A stretch of 64,000 nucleotides of DNA, taken from positions 542,669 through 606,668 of the forward strand of contig JBFIES010000002.1 in assembly GCA_041603235.1 (NCBI GenBank), written 5' to 3'. The notes under the pieces were generated by a model. The model ran no database searches. It was not told where the DNA came from and was given only the letters and a program-made list of their open reading frames with translations. The position numbers and the translations under genes are program-made. Source of the stretch: Panacagrimonas sp041603235. Lineage in GTDB: Bacteria > Pseudomonadota > Gammaproteobacteria > Nevskiales > Nevskiaceae. Of the stretch, positions 44,355 through 53,119 are shown piece by piece. Position 1 is the stretch's first letter, and each line of letters begins with the position of its first letter.

Positions 44355-45704
44355 TTATTGATTCGGAGCCGTTGGCGGAAAAGTGACAACGACCGCCAAA
44401 CCGGGATGGTTGTTTTCTAACGAGAGGCTCGCGCCATGTCGATCCGCGATTGCGGCCGCTATGCTCATCCCAAGTCCGGATCCGGTGCCTGCGCGGCTCT
44501 TGTCGACCTTGAAAAAGGGCCGAAACAGCTCTTTCCAGAGCGTCGGATCAACGCCGATGCCGTCATCACTGATGCGCAGCCGCATGCTGTCATCAGGCAG
44601 AGCCTCAATTTCGAGATTGATCCGGGTGCCCGGGCCGTTATGCTTGATGGCGTTCTCCACCAGATTCACAATCAATTGCGACAGTAGCTGGGAATCCGCA
44701 GAAATAAGGGCAGCGGGTCCCCGACGAAACGTGAGTTTCTGATCATTTTCTTCCGCGACCGGCGCATACGTCTCCGCGATGCCGGCGGTCAGGGCTTGAA
44801 GATCCACGTCAGCGAAAGCCAGGCGTTTGCGCCCTGACTGCAGCTCGCCCAGCCGCAGCAGGGAAGTGAAGCTGCCCAGCGTCTCGTCCAGCAGTTCAAT
44901 GGTGCTGTGGGCGAGCTTCTGGGCTTGTTCTTCACGTTGTAGCGTCTCAAGCTTTTCCAGTCTCTGGTGCAGGCGTCCGAGCGGGGTTCGCAGATCATGG
45001 GCGATGCTGACCGATACATGCCGGATTTCGTTGACCAGCAACTCGATGCGTTCGAGCATGCGGTTGATCGTCGTGGCCAGCTGCTCGAAATCATCACCGA
45101 TACCGTGTACAGGAATGCGCGCTGAGAGTTCGCCATCGCCCACCGCATCGGCAACGTTCTTGAACTTTCCGAGTTGCACCATAAACCGGCGACTGATGTA
45201 GATGCCGACCAGCACACTGATGACCAATAGCGCAAACACCGCCAGAGAAAGCGTCTTGCGGATGGCACGGCCAAACTCGACAACACTATGTGCCTCGGCG
45301 GCTACCGCAAGGCGATAGCCGTCCTCGAGTTCTGTTGTGAGAATCAGTAGATCTGGGAGGCCCTCGCGCCGTTCACGCAGCCAGCCCTCTGAACTGCCAA
45401 TGATCAGGCGGTCAAAGACCACCACCCCATCTGGGCTCGCGAGCGCATAACGCAGGCGCGGGTTGGGCGCACGTTCGAGTCGCTCTCGGATGTCATGCTG
45501 CAATTCTTTCAAGCCGTGCTCGCGATAGTCTCCCATCAGCTGCGTGGTTTCTGAGATCACGTAGCTCTGCAGTTGAAGCTCCATGGTGTGTCGGGTGCCG
45601 AAATAGATCACGGTGCTCAGCATCGCGGACCCAAGCGCAAAAAGAATTGCAGTCAGGGCCGCATACCGAAATCCTGCGGTGCGAAAGAATCTAGTGATTC
45701 TCAT
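44355..45704 (-). CDS. Two-component sensor histidine kinase
   Basis: A 449-residue inner-membrane kinase. First membrane helix at about 13-35, a periplasmic sensor of about 120 residues, second helix near 160-180, HAMP segment. HisKA has the phosphoacceptor in SIAHDLRTPLGRLHQ, and the ATPase domain has N-box LIVNLVENAIKHN and G-boxes SDDGIGVD and GTGSGLGMSIA. The start is ATG at 45704, which overlaps the response-regulator stop by 14 bases. Part of a leftward PepSY/regulator/kinase operon. Confidence 0.92.
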   Translation of the reverse strand: MRITRFFRTAGFRYAALTAILFALGSAMLSTVIYFGTRHTMELQLQSYVISETTQLMGDYREHGLKELQHDIRERLERAPNPRLRYALASPDGVVVFDRLIIGSSEGWLRERREGLPDLLILTTELEDGYRLAVAAEAHSVVEFGRAIRKTLSLAVFALLVISVLVGIYISRRFMVQLGKFKNVADAVGDGELSARIPVHGIGDDFEQLATTINRMLERIELLVNEIRHVSVSIAHDLRTPLGRLHQRLEKLETLQREEQAQKLAHSTIELLDETLGSFTSLLRLGELQSGRKRLAFADVDLQALTAGIAETYAPVAEENDQKLTFRRGPAALISADSQLLSQLIVNLVENAIKHNGPGTRINLEIEALPDDSMRLRISDDGIGVDPTLWKELFRPFFKVDKSRAGTGSGLGMSIAAAIADRHGASLSLENNHPGLAVVVTFPPTAPNQ

Positions 45705-46365
45705 CGAGCATGTACCCGGCGCCGCGAACGGTGTGGATGAGCTTCTGTGAAAAATCGCGATCAACTTTTGAACGCAGCCGGCTGATGTGCGTCTCAACGA
45801 TATTGGTCGTTGGATCAAAGTGAAAATCCCAGACGTTTTCCAGGAGCATGGTCCGCGTCACGACACGACCCTTGTTGCGGATCAGGTACTCCAGGAGCCG
45901 AAACTCCGTGGGAAGTACGGTGATCTCAGCACCGGCGCGGTAAACGCGCCGTCTGATCAGGTCCATGCTCAGGTCGCCGGCGCGGAGTTCCGTTGGTGCG
46001 TCATTGCGTTGCGGGCGTCGCACTATGGCCGTCACACGTGCTCGAAGCTCCGAGAAGGAGAACGGCTTCACCAGATAATCATCAGCGATGCCCAGACCTT
46101 CGACCCTTTCGGAGACTTGATCGATTGCCGTCAGGAAGATGGCCGGCGTCTGGTCGCCGCCAGCGCGCAACATGGTCAGTACCTTGAAGCCGTCAGGCGG
46201 CGCGACCATGCGGTCGAAAATATAAGCGACGTAGCCGCCCTCAGCTGCCAGCATGAGCGCGTCACTTCCTCGCGCCGCATGGTCAACGGTGTCACCGTCC
46301 TGCAGGAAGCCCTGCCTCACGTAATTGGCGGTTTCCTCATCATCTTCGAGCAAAAGCAGTCGCAC
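45691..46365 (-). CDS. OmpR/PhoB-family response regulator
   Basis: A 224-residue DNA-binding regulator. The receiver domain has the acidic pair in LLLEDDEE, the phospho-Asp in AYIFDRMVAPPDG (less canonical than the usual DLMLPGMDG), Thr in FLTAID, and Lys in YLVKPFSF. The winged helix ends with TVRGAGYMLDENH. Start is GTG at 46365 with GGAGG just upstream. Works with the overlapping kinase; target genes are not visible, but the PepSY gene upstream is a candidate. Confidence 0.92.
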   Translation of the reverse strand: MRLLLLEDDEETANYVRQGFLQDGDTVDHAARGSDALMLAAEGGYVAYIFDRMVAPPDGFKVLTMLRAGGDQTPAIFLTAIDQVSERVEGLGIADDYLVKPFSFSELRARVTAIVRRPQRNDAPTELRAGDLSMDLIRRRVYRAGAEITVLPTEFRLLEYLIRNKGRVVTRTMLLENVWDFHFDPTTNIVETHISRLRSKVDRDFSQKLIHTVRGAGYMLDENH

Positions 46366-46422
46366 CTGACCTCCGAAATCTGGATGAAAAGGCGAGATGT
46401 CGGACGCGACGGCGTCGTTCTG

Positions 46423-46728
46423 CTAGTCGTCGATATCTTCGCGTGAATCAATTATGGCACCCGATACTGCATCCACCCTCACGTCGTATTGACGGTCCTC
46501 ACGCAGGATGGTGACCTCGTACTCGGGCTTGAAGCTGTCGTCGTCGATACCGGCTTCCAGGGCAACGCCGCCCTGAGACTGCTCGGCTGATTGGATGGCC
46601 TCAACAAGGCTAATCTTGGCCTTGGACATGGCTTGCGCCTCGTCCTTGTCAGCGAGTGCGCTGCCTGCTGATACGACGCAGCCCGCAGTCAGAATTGCGG
46701 CGGCAACTTTTAGGGTCGATTTGTTCAT
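46423..46728 (-). CDS. Exported PepSY-domain protein
   Basis: A 101-residue periplasmic protein with a signal peptide (VAAAILTAGCVVSAGSALA) and one PepSY domain (ISLVEAIQSAEQSQGG, then YEVTILREDRQYDVRVDAVSG). The start is ATG at 46728 after GAGAGGT. Directly precedes the two-component genes on the same strand. Small PepSY proteins next to sensor kinases often act as targets or modulators of the system; that is inference here. Confidence 0.87.
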   Translation of the reverse strand: MNKSTLKVAAAILTAGCVVSAGSALADKDEAQAMSKAKISLVEAIQSAEQSQGGVALEAGIDDDSFKPEYEVTILREDRQYDVRVDAVSGAIIDSREDIDD

Positions 46729-46877
46729 GTTGGTACCTCTCTGGAACAGGGTGGTTGGATAACGCACAACCACTGTATCGAGCGCCAGATTGCAACGGCA
46801 TTTCGCAATCTATACAGAATCGCAATGTTGAGCTTGGACCGATCTCCTGAGCGTGTAGAGGCTGGCTCGGGCGGCGT

Positions 46878-47801
46878 TCAGTCCGCGCTGTTGCGATATC
46901 GGCGCGGCGATGTGCCGAAAGCTTTGCGGAACATCGAACTCAAATGAGACTGGCTTGAGAAGCCGCACTGCAGCGCGATGTCGGTCAGTGCAAGCCTGCT
47001 GCTGTTCAGCAGCTCTCTGGCTTTTTCGAGCCTTCTTCGCGTGAGGTACTGGTGGGGCGCCATGCCGGTGGTTTTTCTGAACGCGTCAGCAAAATAGCTG
47101 CGGCTGAGCCGGGCTTCCCGGGCAAGTTCTTCCAGCGATACGCCTTGGCTGATGCTCGCCTCAATGCGTTCGATGCTGCGCTTGAGCGTTTGCGCTGGCA
47201 GTTTCTGGCGAAGCCCGGCTTGCCGGGGTTCGGCCACGTGGCGATTCAGCAGGTGCAGCGCGAGGCTGTCAGCAACACTGTCCGCATAAAGACTGCCGCT
47301 TTGCGAGGGGTGGCGAATCTCGTGCTCCAAGCTTTCCATGATCGCTGAGACCAGTGGGTCCTGGATGCCGCATTGAAATCGAAGCTCCGGCTTCGAGCCA
47401 CCGCAATTGGAATCGTCGCTGTCAAAGAAGCGCGAGCCCAGATGCAATGAGCGTGAATGCACCTCTCCGCGAACGCTCCAGCCGACCGCCGTAGCCGGTG
47501 GAATGATGGTGATCAGGCCCGGATGGGTTTCCTGGTTCCAGCGGCCACCAATACGCACCGGGACCGATGGCGCACCGCCCACGTGATAGACGATAACCGT
47601 TTCGTCAAAGGGGTCAAACTGGGCCTCCTCGCATTGGCCCTGCCAGGCAAACATTGCAAGGTTGTTCCAATGGGTGTCGGCGCTGCTCAGGGCGGGCTGG
47701 AAACCGATGGCGCAGCCGATGGACTGTCCCGACCGCGCGAAGGGGTGGGCGGGACTCGCCTGCATGTCTGAATCTGAAGCAGTCTGCATATCTCCATCCA
47801 T
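46878..47801 (-). CDS. AraC-family transcriptional regulator
   Basis: A 307-residue regulator with an N-terminal cupin-like sensor half and a C-terminal double helix-turn-helix: ISQGVSLEELAREARLSRSYFADAFRK and LALTDIALQCGFSSQSHLSSMFRKAFG, ending SPRRYRNSAD. It is divergent from the 13-kb catabolic operon starting at 48125, separated by 323 bases, and is its most likely activator. Start at ATG 47801; an ATG 12 bases inside is also possible. Confidence 0.9.
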   Translation of the reverse strand: MDGDMQTASDSDMQASPAHPFARSGQSIGCAIGFQPALSSADTHWNNLAMFAWQGQCEEAQFDPFDETVIVYHVGGAPSVPVRIGGRWNQETHPGLITIIPPATAVGWSVRGEVHSRSLHLGSRFFDSDDSNCGGSKPELRFQCGIQDPLVSAIMESLEHEIRHPSQSGSLYADSVADSLALHLLNRHVAEPRQAGLRQKLPAQTLKRSIERIEASISQGVSLEELAREARLSRSYFADAFRKTTGMAPHQYLTRRRLEKARELLNSSRLALTDIALQCGFSSQSHLSSMFRKAFGTSPRRYRNSAD

Positions 47802-48124
47802 CCTGCGGCCTCTAGTGTGACGCCGACGCCGGAGCGCCGGTCGGGCCTGATTCCTCGATTCTGGACCGCAAGGTCAATTCGGGCAAGACAGAAACTTCCT
47901 GCAAAAAAGCGAACGTTTCTGAAAGACGCCCAGTCTTGCGCAGCGTTTCAATCATGTCACTTAGGCTAAGCCCTGATCTGAACCCGGTCTGGATCAATGT
48001 GCGAGTGCAGCATTTTGAGGAAAGACCCGCGTATCCAAAGCATTTGAAGGATGCGCAGCAGACGGCGCGGTTCAGAAGCGGGGCAGCCTGATGATTCTAA
48101 AAATCCAACAGGAGGAGCCGCGCC
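47802..48124. other. Divergent intergenic region between AraC regulator and catabolic operon
   Basis: No credible gene; a 61-codon leftward frame lacks a ribosome site. It should contain the promoters for both directions. A strong ribosome site (AGGAGG) lies 9 bases before the ATG at 48125. I see no clear long inverted or direct repeat for the regulator. Confidence 0.6.
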
Positions 48125-49288
48125 ATGACACCGAATCTTGGGAGTCCGCTGCCTGCAGATGAAATGCTGCATCACCAGACCGCCGACCTGATGGGTCGCG
48201 TGTCTGAATCCGATCTGGGCTGGACCGAAAAAATCTGGTTCTCCATTCCCAAGAAGGACGGCAGCCTGCAGATCGATTTTGGCCTTGGGCGGTATCAGAA
48301 CCGCAACATCATGGATGGCTTTGCCGGCATTTCACGCAACTGCGAGCAATGGACCGTGCGCGGCAGTCGCGTGCTGGCCAGCGATCCGGTGGCGACATCG
48401 GTTGGCCCTATCGAGTACGAGGTGGTTGAGCCTTTGAAAATCCTGCGTGCGCGGCTACAGGAGAATGAAGTGCAGCCGATCTCATTCGAGATCGAGTTTG
48501 AAGCACTCAATCCCCCGTTCTGCGAAGACCGCCATCTGCAACGCGACGAAGGCGGCTACCGCGCGGTGTCCGATATCGTGCGCTATCACCAGGCCGGTTC
48601 CGTGAAAGGCTGGGTGTCCGTGGAGGGTAAGCGGGAAGACATCAAGACCGACGACTGGATTGCGTTCCGTGATCATTCTTGGGGCGTGCGTCTGGATGTC
48701 GGTGCATCGCCAGTTGATCTGAAGCCAGCGCGCGATTGGGGTGACAAGAAACTGGCCGAAGCAGCCTTCCTGCTGCAGTGGTCGCCGATGTTCATGGAGC
48801 GCCCCAACGGAGAGCGTTTCGAGTATCACTACTACCTGCAGATGCGTGATCACAAGCCTTTCTATTTTTCCGGCTATCGGAATCTGTCGGATGGCACGCA
48901 GGAACGCATTGCACGCATTCGTCCGAACCTGCGCTACGACGATGTCACGCGGCGCATGCTCGGCGGCACCATCGAGTTCGACATGCTCAATGGCGAGAAC
49001 CATGCGGTGGAAGTAGAGGTTCCCGGTGAGTCCGGCTTTCATCTGGGCACCGCCTTGTATCTTGGATTCGAGGGCAACAAGCACGGCATGTATCGCGGTG
49101 AACTGTTTGTCGATGGCGAGAAGATCGACAACACCAAGGATCTGGAAACCCTTCGCCGCATTCATCAGCTTCGTGATTGCCCGATCCGGATTCGTGAAGG
49201 CGATGCGGTGGGTTACGGCATCTTCGAGTCCGTGCTCATTGGTCCGTGGCCAGAATATGGCCTGACCTCCGAAAACTCCTTTATCTAG
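48125..49288 (+). CDS. Uncharacterised two-domain protein heading the catabolic operon
   Basis: A 387-residue soluble protein that I cannot assign with certainty. The pattern, two beta-rich halves joined near residue 190 with the motif IAFRDHSWGVR at the joint, recalls the AttH/lipocalin-like two-domain proteins and the DUF7064/DUF7065 pair. A lipid- or terpenoid-binding or isomerising role is only a suggestion. No signal peptide. It is first in a co-directional operon, 9 bases before the kinase-like gene, so it very likely works in the same route. Confidence 0.7.
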   Translation: MTPNLGSPLPADEMLHHQTADLMGRVSESDLGWTEKIWFSIPKKDGSLQIDFGLGRYQNRNIMDGFAGISRNCEQWTVRGSRVLASDPVATSVGPIEYEVVEPLKILRARLQENEVQPISFEIEFEALNPPFCEDRHLQRDEGGYRAVSDIVRYHQAGSVKGWVSVEGKREDIKTDDWIAFRDHSWGVRLDVGASPVDLKPARDWGDKKLAEAAFLLQWSPMFMERPNGERFEYHYYLQMRDHKPFYFSGYRNLSDGTQERIARIRPNLRYDDVTRRMLGGTIEFDMLNGENHAVEVEVPGESGFHLGTALYLGFEGNKHGMYRGELFVDGEKIDNTKDLETLRRIHQLRDCPIRIREGDAVGYGIFESVLIGPWPEYGLTSENSFI

Positions 49289-49297
49289 GCCCACGCC

Positions 49298-50278
49298 ATG
49301 CCGCGCGATCTGGATCAGATGACTCGTGGTTTGCAGGCCTACCTGCCGCAGGGCGGGCAAATCACTGGCATCGTTGCGCTGTCGACGGGCCATTCCAACG
49401 AAACCTATCTTGTTGAAGGCCTGGACCGAATCCTGCGCATGCCGCCATCAGAGGAAGGTCTGCTGCCGCCATACGACATGGCGCGGCAGCACGCGATTCT
49501 CGATGCGGTTGGCAAGGCGCACAACGGCCCGCCAGTGCCCTTGATGTTCGAGCTGTGCACCGATGCCGCCGTCATCGGTGATCCCTTCTTTCTGATGCAA
49601 AGGCTGGAAGGTGAGGCCTTTGATCACCTTGCACCGGACTGGATGCGCGATGCGCCGGCCAACACGGTTTCGGCCGTGTGCAAGCAGTTCGTGGGCGCGG
49701 TCACGGCGCTGCATGGCTTACCTGCCAGTCTGATGCCGCCGGGCTCACGCGATGTGGACCAGGAGATAGCGCACTGGTTGCAGGTGGCGATGGACGCTGA
49801 AGCGGATCAGGCACTGATTGATCTGCTCACTGATTTGCGGGCCAGTCCGCCTGCAAGCTCTGGCGAGATGACGCCGGTGCATGGCGATCCCAAGCAGGGC
49901 AATTGCCTGTGGCGCAAGGCCGAGCTGCAGGCCTTGCTGGACTGGGAAATGGCTGGGGTGGGGGAGCCGCTGACCGATCTGGGTTACCTGCTGCAGTTCT
50001 ACGATCAGGGCGAAGTTGCGTTTGCCAATGCCGGTTTTGAGTTGGATGGATGGTGGTCGCGCGAGCAGGTCATTGCGCACTGGGAGGCCGCTACCGGGCG
50101 CACCGCGCGTGATATCCGTCGCTACGAGACCCTGGCGATTGCCAAGGTCACGGCGATCATTGCCCTGGGTTTTCATCTGGCACGCACCGGGCGCGCCAGT
50201 GACCCGCGCTTCGCTGCCTGGGGCGATGTGATTCCGCTGTACCTGAGCCTGGCTCAGGCCCGTTCCGAGATGCAGTAA
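49298..50278 (+). CDS. APH-like phosphotransferase (aminoglycoside/choline kinase fold)
   Basis: A 326-residue kinase-fold protein. The Brenner-type catalytic motif is VHGDPKQGNCLW and the Mg-binding motif is LLDWEMAGVGEPLTDLG. The relatives in catabolic clusters are ACAD10/LvaA-like proteins that phosphorylate hydroxyacyl-CoA or hydroxy compounds; antibiotic resistance is unlikely in this context. It lies 9 bases after the previous gene and 17 bases before the P450. Real substrate unknown, probably an alcohol produced in the route. Confidence 0.85.
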   Translation: MPRDLDQMTRGLQAYLPQGGQITGIVALSTGHSNETYLVEGLDRILRMPPSEEGLLPPYDMARQHAILDAVGKAHNGPPVPLMFELCTDAAVIGDPFFLMQRLEGEAFDHLAPDWMRDAPANTVSAVCKQFVGAVTALHGLPASLMPPGSRDVDQEIAHWLQVAMDAEADQALIDLLTDLRASPPASSGEMTPVHGDPKQGNCLWRKAELQALLDWEMAGVGEPLTDLGYLLQFYDQGEVAFANAGFELDGWWSREQVIAHWEAATGRTARDIRRYETLAIAKVTAIIALGFHLARTGRASDPRFAAWGDVIPLYLSLAQARSEMQ

Positions 50279-50295
50279 GCAGGGAGATCACCAAC

Positions 50296-51582
50296 ATGAA
50301 TGGACCCAGCCCGAATCTGGCCAGGGATGCAGAATCCTTCTACGCAAACTATGACCATCTGGACCCGCCGCTAGGACCAGACGGCACGCCGTTCGCCTAT
50401 TACGAGGCCTTTCGAGACGCCACCCTGGCTGCGGATCAGCCCGTGGGCTGGAGCGAGCGCCACGGCGGTTTCTGGGTGATCAACAGTTTCGCCGAGTGTG
50501 ACCGCGTGGACCGTGACACCGAAACCTTCTCCAACGACGGCATCATTTTTCCAAAGTACGCCGTGACCGAACCGCTGATGCTGGCCGAACAGGACGAGCC
50601 GGAGCACATGCGCTCGCGGCGTCTGGTCAACCTGGCCTTCATGCCGCGCGGCGTCACCGGCCTGAGCGAATCCATTCACACCGCGGTGCATGAATTGATG
50701 GATGGTTTCATCGAGGAGGGGCGCGCCGACGTGGGACGCATTCTTGCGGACCCGGTGCCGGCCATCCTGACGGCAGTGATGCTCGGATTCCCGCCCGAAG
50801 ATGGTCCTTTGTTTGATAGCTGGACAACAGCTTTGACGCATGAATTCATCAATGATCGTGAAGCCGCGATTCCCAAGATCGAGCAGATGTATGCGTATTT
50901 CGAAGCCAACATCGAGCGCCGACGCAAGGACCCGGGCGACGACATTCTGTCGCAGGTCATCAATTCTGAAGTCGATGGCGAACGCCTGAGTCACAAGGAA
51001 CTGCTGGGTTTTTCCACGGTGCTGCTGATTGGTGGTATTGAGAACTCGGCCAAGCTCATCGGTACGGCACTGTGGCGCTTGGGCTGGGATGTGGAACTGC
51101 GTCGGCGTCTGGTCCATGCCCCCGAGAAAATGACCACGGCCGTTGACGAGTTCCTGCGCTACTACACGCCGGCGCCGATCGGCCGTACCGTGCGCAAGGA
51201 GATCACCCTGGGCGGCCGCACCCTGAAGCCCGGGCAGCAGGTCATGATCAACCTGCCGGTGGCCAACCGCGATCCGCGCAAGTTTGCAGACCCGGACGTG
51301 TTCAACATGAATCGCGAGCGCAACACGCATATCGCGCTCGGAGCCGGACCCCATGTTTGCCTCGGGCAACATCTGATTCGCATGGAAGCGCGCGTAGTGC
51401 TCAGCGAATTCCTTTCGCGCATTCCGGAATATCGTCTGGACCCGGATGCGCCGCGACACTGGACCAAGGGGCAGGTGCAGGGCTGGTCCCGGGTGCCAAT
51501 CATCTTTGAACCCGGCCCGCGCCGGCTCTCCACCCGCGCTGCCGGTGTCGATGCCTGGCTTCGTCACGCTGCCAGAGACTGA
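50296..51582 (+). CDS. Cytochrome P450 (bacterial class I) with Asn at the usual Thr position
   Basis: Heme monooxygenase of 428 residues. The heme-thiolate loop is ALGAGPHVCLGQHL, with Cys at about 355; the usual Phe of FGxGxHxCxG is Leu. ExxR is EFLR near 285. The oxygen-activating I-helix reads IGGIENSAKL (about 246-255): the acid is kept as Glu but the normally conserved Thr is Asn. P450cin (CYP176A1) is a known P450 with Asn there. The ferredoxin gene lies 9 bases downstream, so electrons come through it; no ferredoxin reductase gene is in the operon. Substrate unknown, perhaps a terpenoid or alicyclic compound. Confidence 0.92.
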   Translation: MNGPSPNLARDAESFYANYDHLDPPLGPDGTPFAYYEAFRDATLAADQPVGWSERHGGFWVINSFAECDRVDRDTETFSNDGIIFPKYAVTEPLMLAEQDEPEHMRSRRLVNLAFMPRGVTGLSESIHTAVHELMDGFIEEGRADVGRILADPVPAILTAVMLGFPPEDGPLFDSWTTALTHEFINDREAAIPKIEQMYAYFEANIERRRKDPGDDILSQVINSEVDGERLSHKELLGFSTVLLIGGIENSAKLIGTALWRLGWDVELRRRLVHAPEKMTTAVDEFLRYYTPAPIGRTVRKEITLGGRTLKPGQQVMINLPVANRDPRKFADPDVFNMNRERNTHIALGAGPHVCLGQHLIRMEARVVLSEFLSRIPEYRLDPDAPRHWTKGQVQGWSRVPIIFEPGPRRLSTRAAGVDAWLRHAARD

Positions 51583-51591
51583 GGGATCAAC

Positions 51592-51912
51592 ATGACCACA
51601 CTCGTATTCATTGATCCCGCGGGCCAGGAGCATGTTGTAGAAGCTGAAGAAGGGCAGAGCCTCATGCAGGCTGCAAGCGAGCATCTCGTGCCCGGCATCG
51701 AAGCTTCCTGCGGTGGCAACTGCATCTGCGCGACCTGCCACTGCTATCTGGACGAAGCCGTGCTCGGACAGGTGCCGGCGCCAGACGAAATAGAACAGTC
51801 GATGATCGAATGTCTTGCCGAGCCCAGGGCCGGCAGCCGGCTGACCTGCCAGGTTCGCGTGAGCGACGCACTCAAGGGTGCGCGCATCGTGGTTGCCCAA
51901 TCACAACACTGA
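51592..51912 (+). CDS. [2Fe-2S] ferredoxin, putidaredoxin/adrenodoxin type
   Basis: Electron donor for the preceding P450. In 106 residues the cluster ligands are Cys40, Cys46, Cys49 and Cys86, spacing C-x5-C-x2-C...C, as in putidaredoxin. Extra cysteines are at 44, 51 and 74. Ribosome site GAGGGATC before the ATG. The partner reductase must be encoded elsewhere or be shared. Confidence 0.94.
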   Translation: MTTLVFIDPAGQEHVVEAEEGQSLMQAASEHLVPGIEASCGGNCICATCHCYLDEAVLGQVPAPDEIEQSMIECLAEPRAGSRLTCQVRVSDALKGARIVVAQSQH

Positions 51913-51931
51913 AACTCTAGAAGACTCGCTC

Positions 51932-53044
51932 ATGCCCGCACTGTTTGATGCCTATTCAATCAAGGATGTCCGTCTGCGCAACCGCATTGCGGTATCGCCG
52001 ATGTGCCAGTACTCCGCTGTGGACGGGGTTGTTGGAGATTGGCATCTGGTTAATCTGGGTTCGCGGGCCGTGGGCGGAGCAGGGCTGGTGATCGCCGAAG
52101 CCACCGCTGTTTCTCCGGAAGGTCGCATCACGCAGGGTTGCGCGGGACTTTGGAACGATGAACAGGCACAAGCCTGGAGCCGTGTGGCCCGCTTTGTGGA
52201 ATCCCAGGGCGCGGTTCCCGGCATCCAGCTGGCTCATGCGGGGCGCAAAGCCAGTGCTAATCGTCCCTGGGAAGGTGACGATCATCTTGCGCCCGACAGT
52301 CCGTCTGCGTGGCAACCTGTGGGCCCATCTGCGCTCGCCTTTGGCGGCAATCTGCCAGTGACACCGCGTGAACTGAGCACTGATGACATTGATCAGCTGT
52401 GCGTGCAGTTTGCTCAGGCGGCTCAGCGCGCACTCGACGCGGGCTTTCGCTGGCTGGAGCTTCACTTTGCACACGGCTATCTGGTCAACAGCTTTCTCTC
52501 GCCCATCGCCAATCATCGCAATGATGCCTATGGCGGCAGTCTTGAGAATCGCAGCCGCCTCGCAGAGCAGGTACTCGATGCGGTGCGCAAGGTCTGGCCG
52601 CAACGGTATCCGCTGGCCGTGCGCATCGGAATACAAGATTACGAAGACGCGGGCTTGCCGCTGGAAGAAGGCATCGAAGTGGTGCGCAGGCTCAAGGCGC
52701 GCGGTCTGGACATGGTGGATGTCAGCATCGGGGTGAACAGCCCTGATGTGTCGAATGTGCCCTGGGGGCCGTCATTTATGGTGCCTAGTGCAAAGCGCGT
52801 GCGAGACGCAGTACAGCTGCCGGTGGGCGTGGGCTGGATGATTGAAAGCGCCAAAGAGGCAGAAACCGTGATCCGCGAAGCATCAGCAGACATCATTTTT
52901 CTTGCGCGGCCGGAACTGCGAGATCCGTACTGGCCGTATCACGCGGCAGCGGAGCTGCAACACAAGCAATGCGAGCAGATCCTGCCGATCCAGTATTCGG
53001 CCTGGTTGGCGCGCGGCGAGAAAATTGCCGCGGAGCGTGACTGA
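51932..53044 (+). CDS. NADPH:flavin oxidoreductase of the Old Yellow Enzyme family (YqjM/XenA class)
   Basis: FMN-containing ene-reductase, 370 residues. The start is ATG at 51932, giving the family opening LFDAYSIKDVRLRNRIAVSPMCQYSA; the Cys in PMCQYS is the mark of the thermophilic-like YqjM/XenA class. Other conserved parts: the substrate-site His pair in LAHAGRKAS and HFAHGYLVNSFLSP, and NHRNDAYGGSLENRSR. Typical activity is reduction of alpha,beta-unsaturated ketones. In this operon it would reduce an enone formed after oxidation; inference. Confidence 0.92.
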   Translation: MPALFDAYSIKDVRLRNRIAVSPMCQYSAVDGVVGDWHLVNLGSRAVGGAGLVIAEATAVSPEGRITQGCAGLWNDEQAQAWSRVARFVESQGAVPGIQLAHAGRKASANRPWEGDDHLAPDSPSAWQPVGPSALAFGGNLPVTPRELSTDDIDQLCVQFAQAAQRALDAGFRWLELHFAHGYLVNSFLSPIANHRNDAYGGSLENRSRLAEQVLDAVRKVWPQRYPLAVRIGIQDYEDAGLPLEEGIEVVRRLKARGLDMVDVSIGVNSPDVSNVPWGPSFMVPSAKRVRDAVQLPVGVGWMIESAKEAETVIREASADIIFLARPELRDPYWPYHAAAELQHKQCEQILPIQYSAWLARGEKIAAERD

Positions 53045-53119
53045 TCAATACACATCACGACCGCCCGAAGCATTCACGCGCATCACAAGCCTGCAACAGA
53101 GCTCAAATTATTTAGACAC

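Noticed and set aside
45787..46446. Open frame on the plus strand opposite the response regulator
   Set aside because: The minus-strand product is an unmistakable OmpR-type regulator; the antisense frame has no motif or ribosome site.
47812..47997. 61-codon leftward frame between AraC gene and operon
   Set aside because: No ribosome site, and it fills the expected divergent promoter region.
49298..50278. Aminoglycoside resistance kinase
   Set aside because: The fold is shared, but the gene sits inside a catabolic operon and resembles ACAD10/LvaA-type proteins rather than resistance enzymes.
50371..51900. Long open frame on the minus strand opposite the P450 and ferredoxin genes
   Set aside because: It is antisense to two clearly recognised genes, has no family motif, and reflects third-position GC bias.
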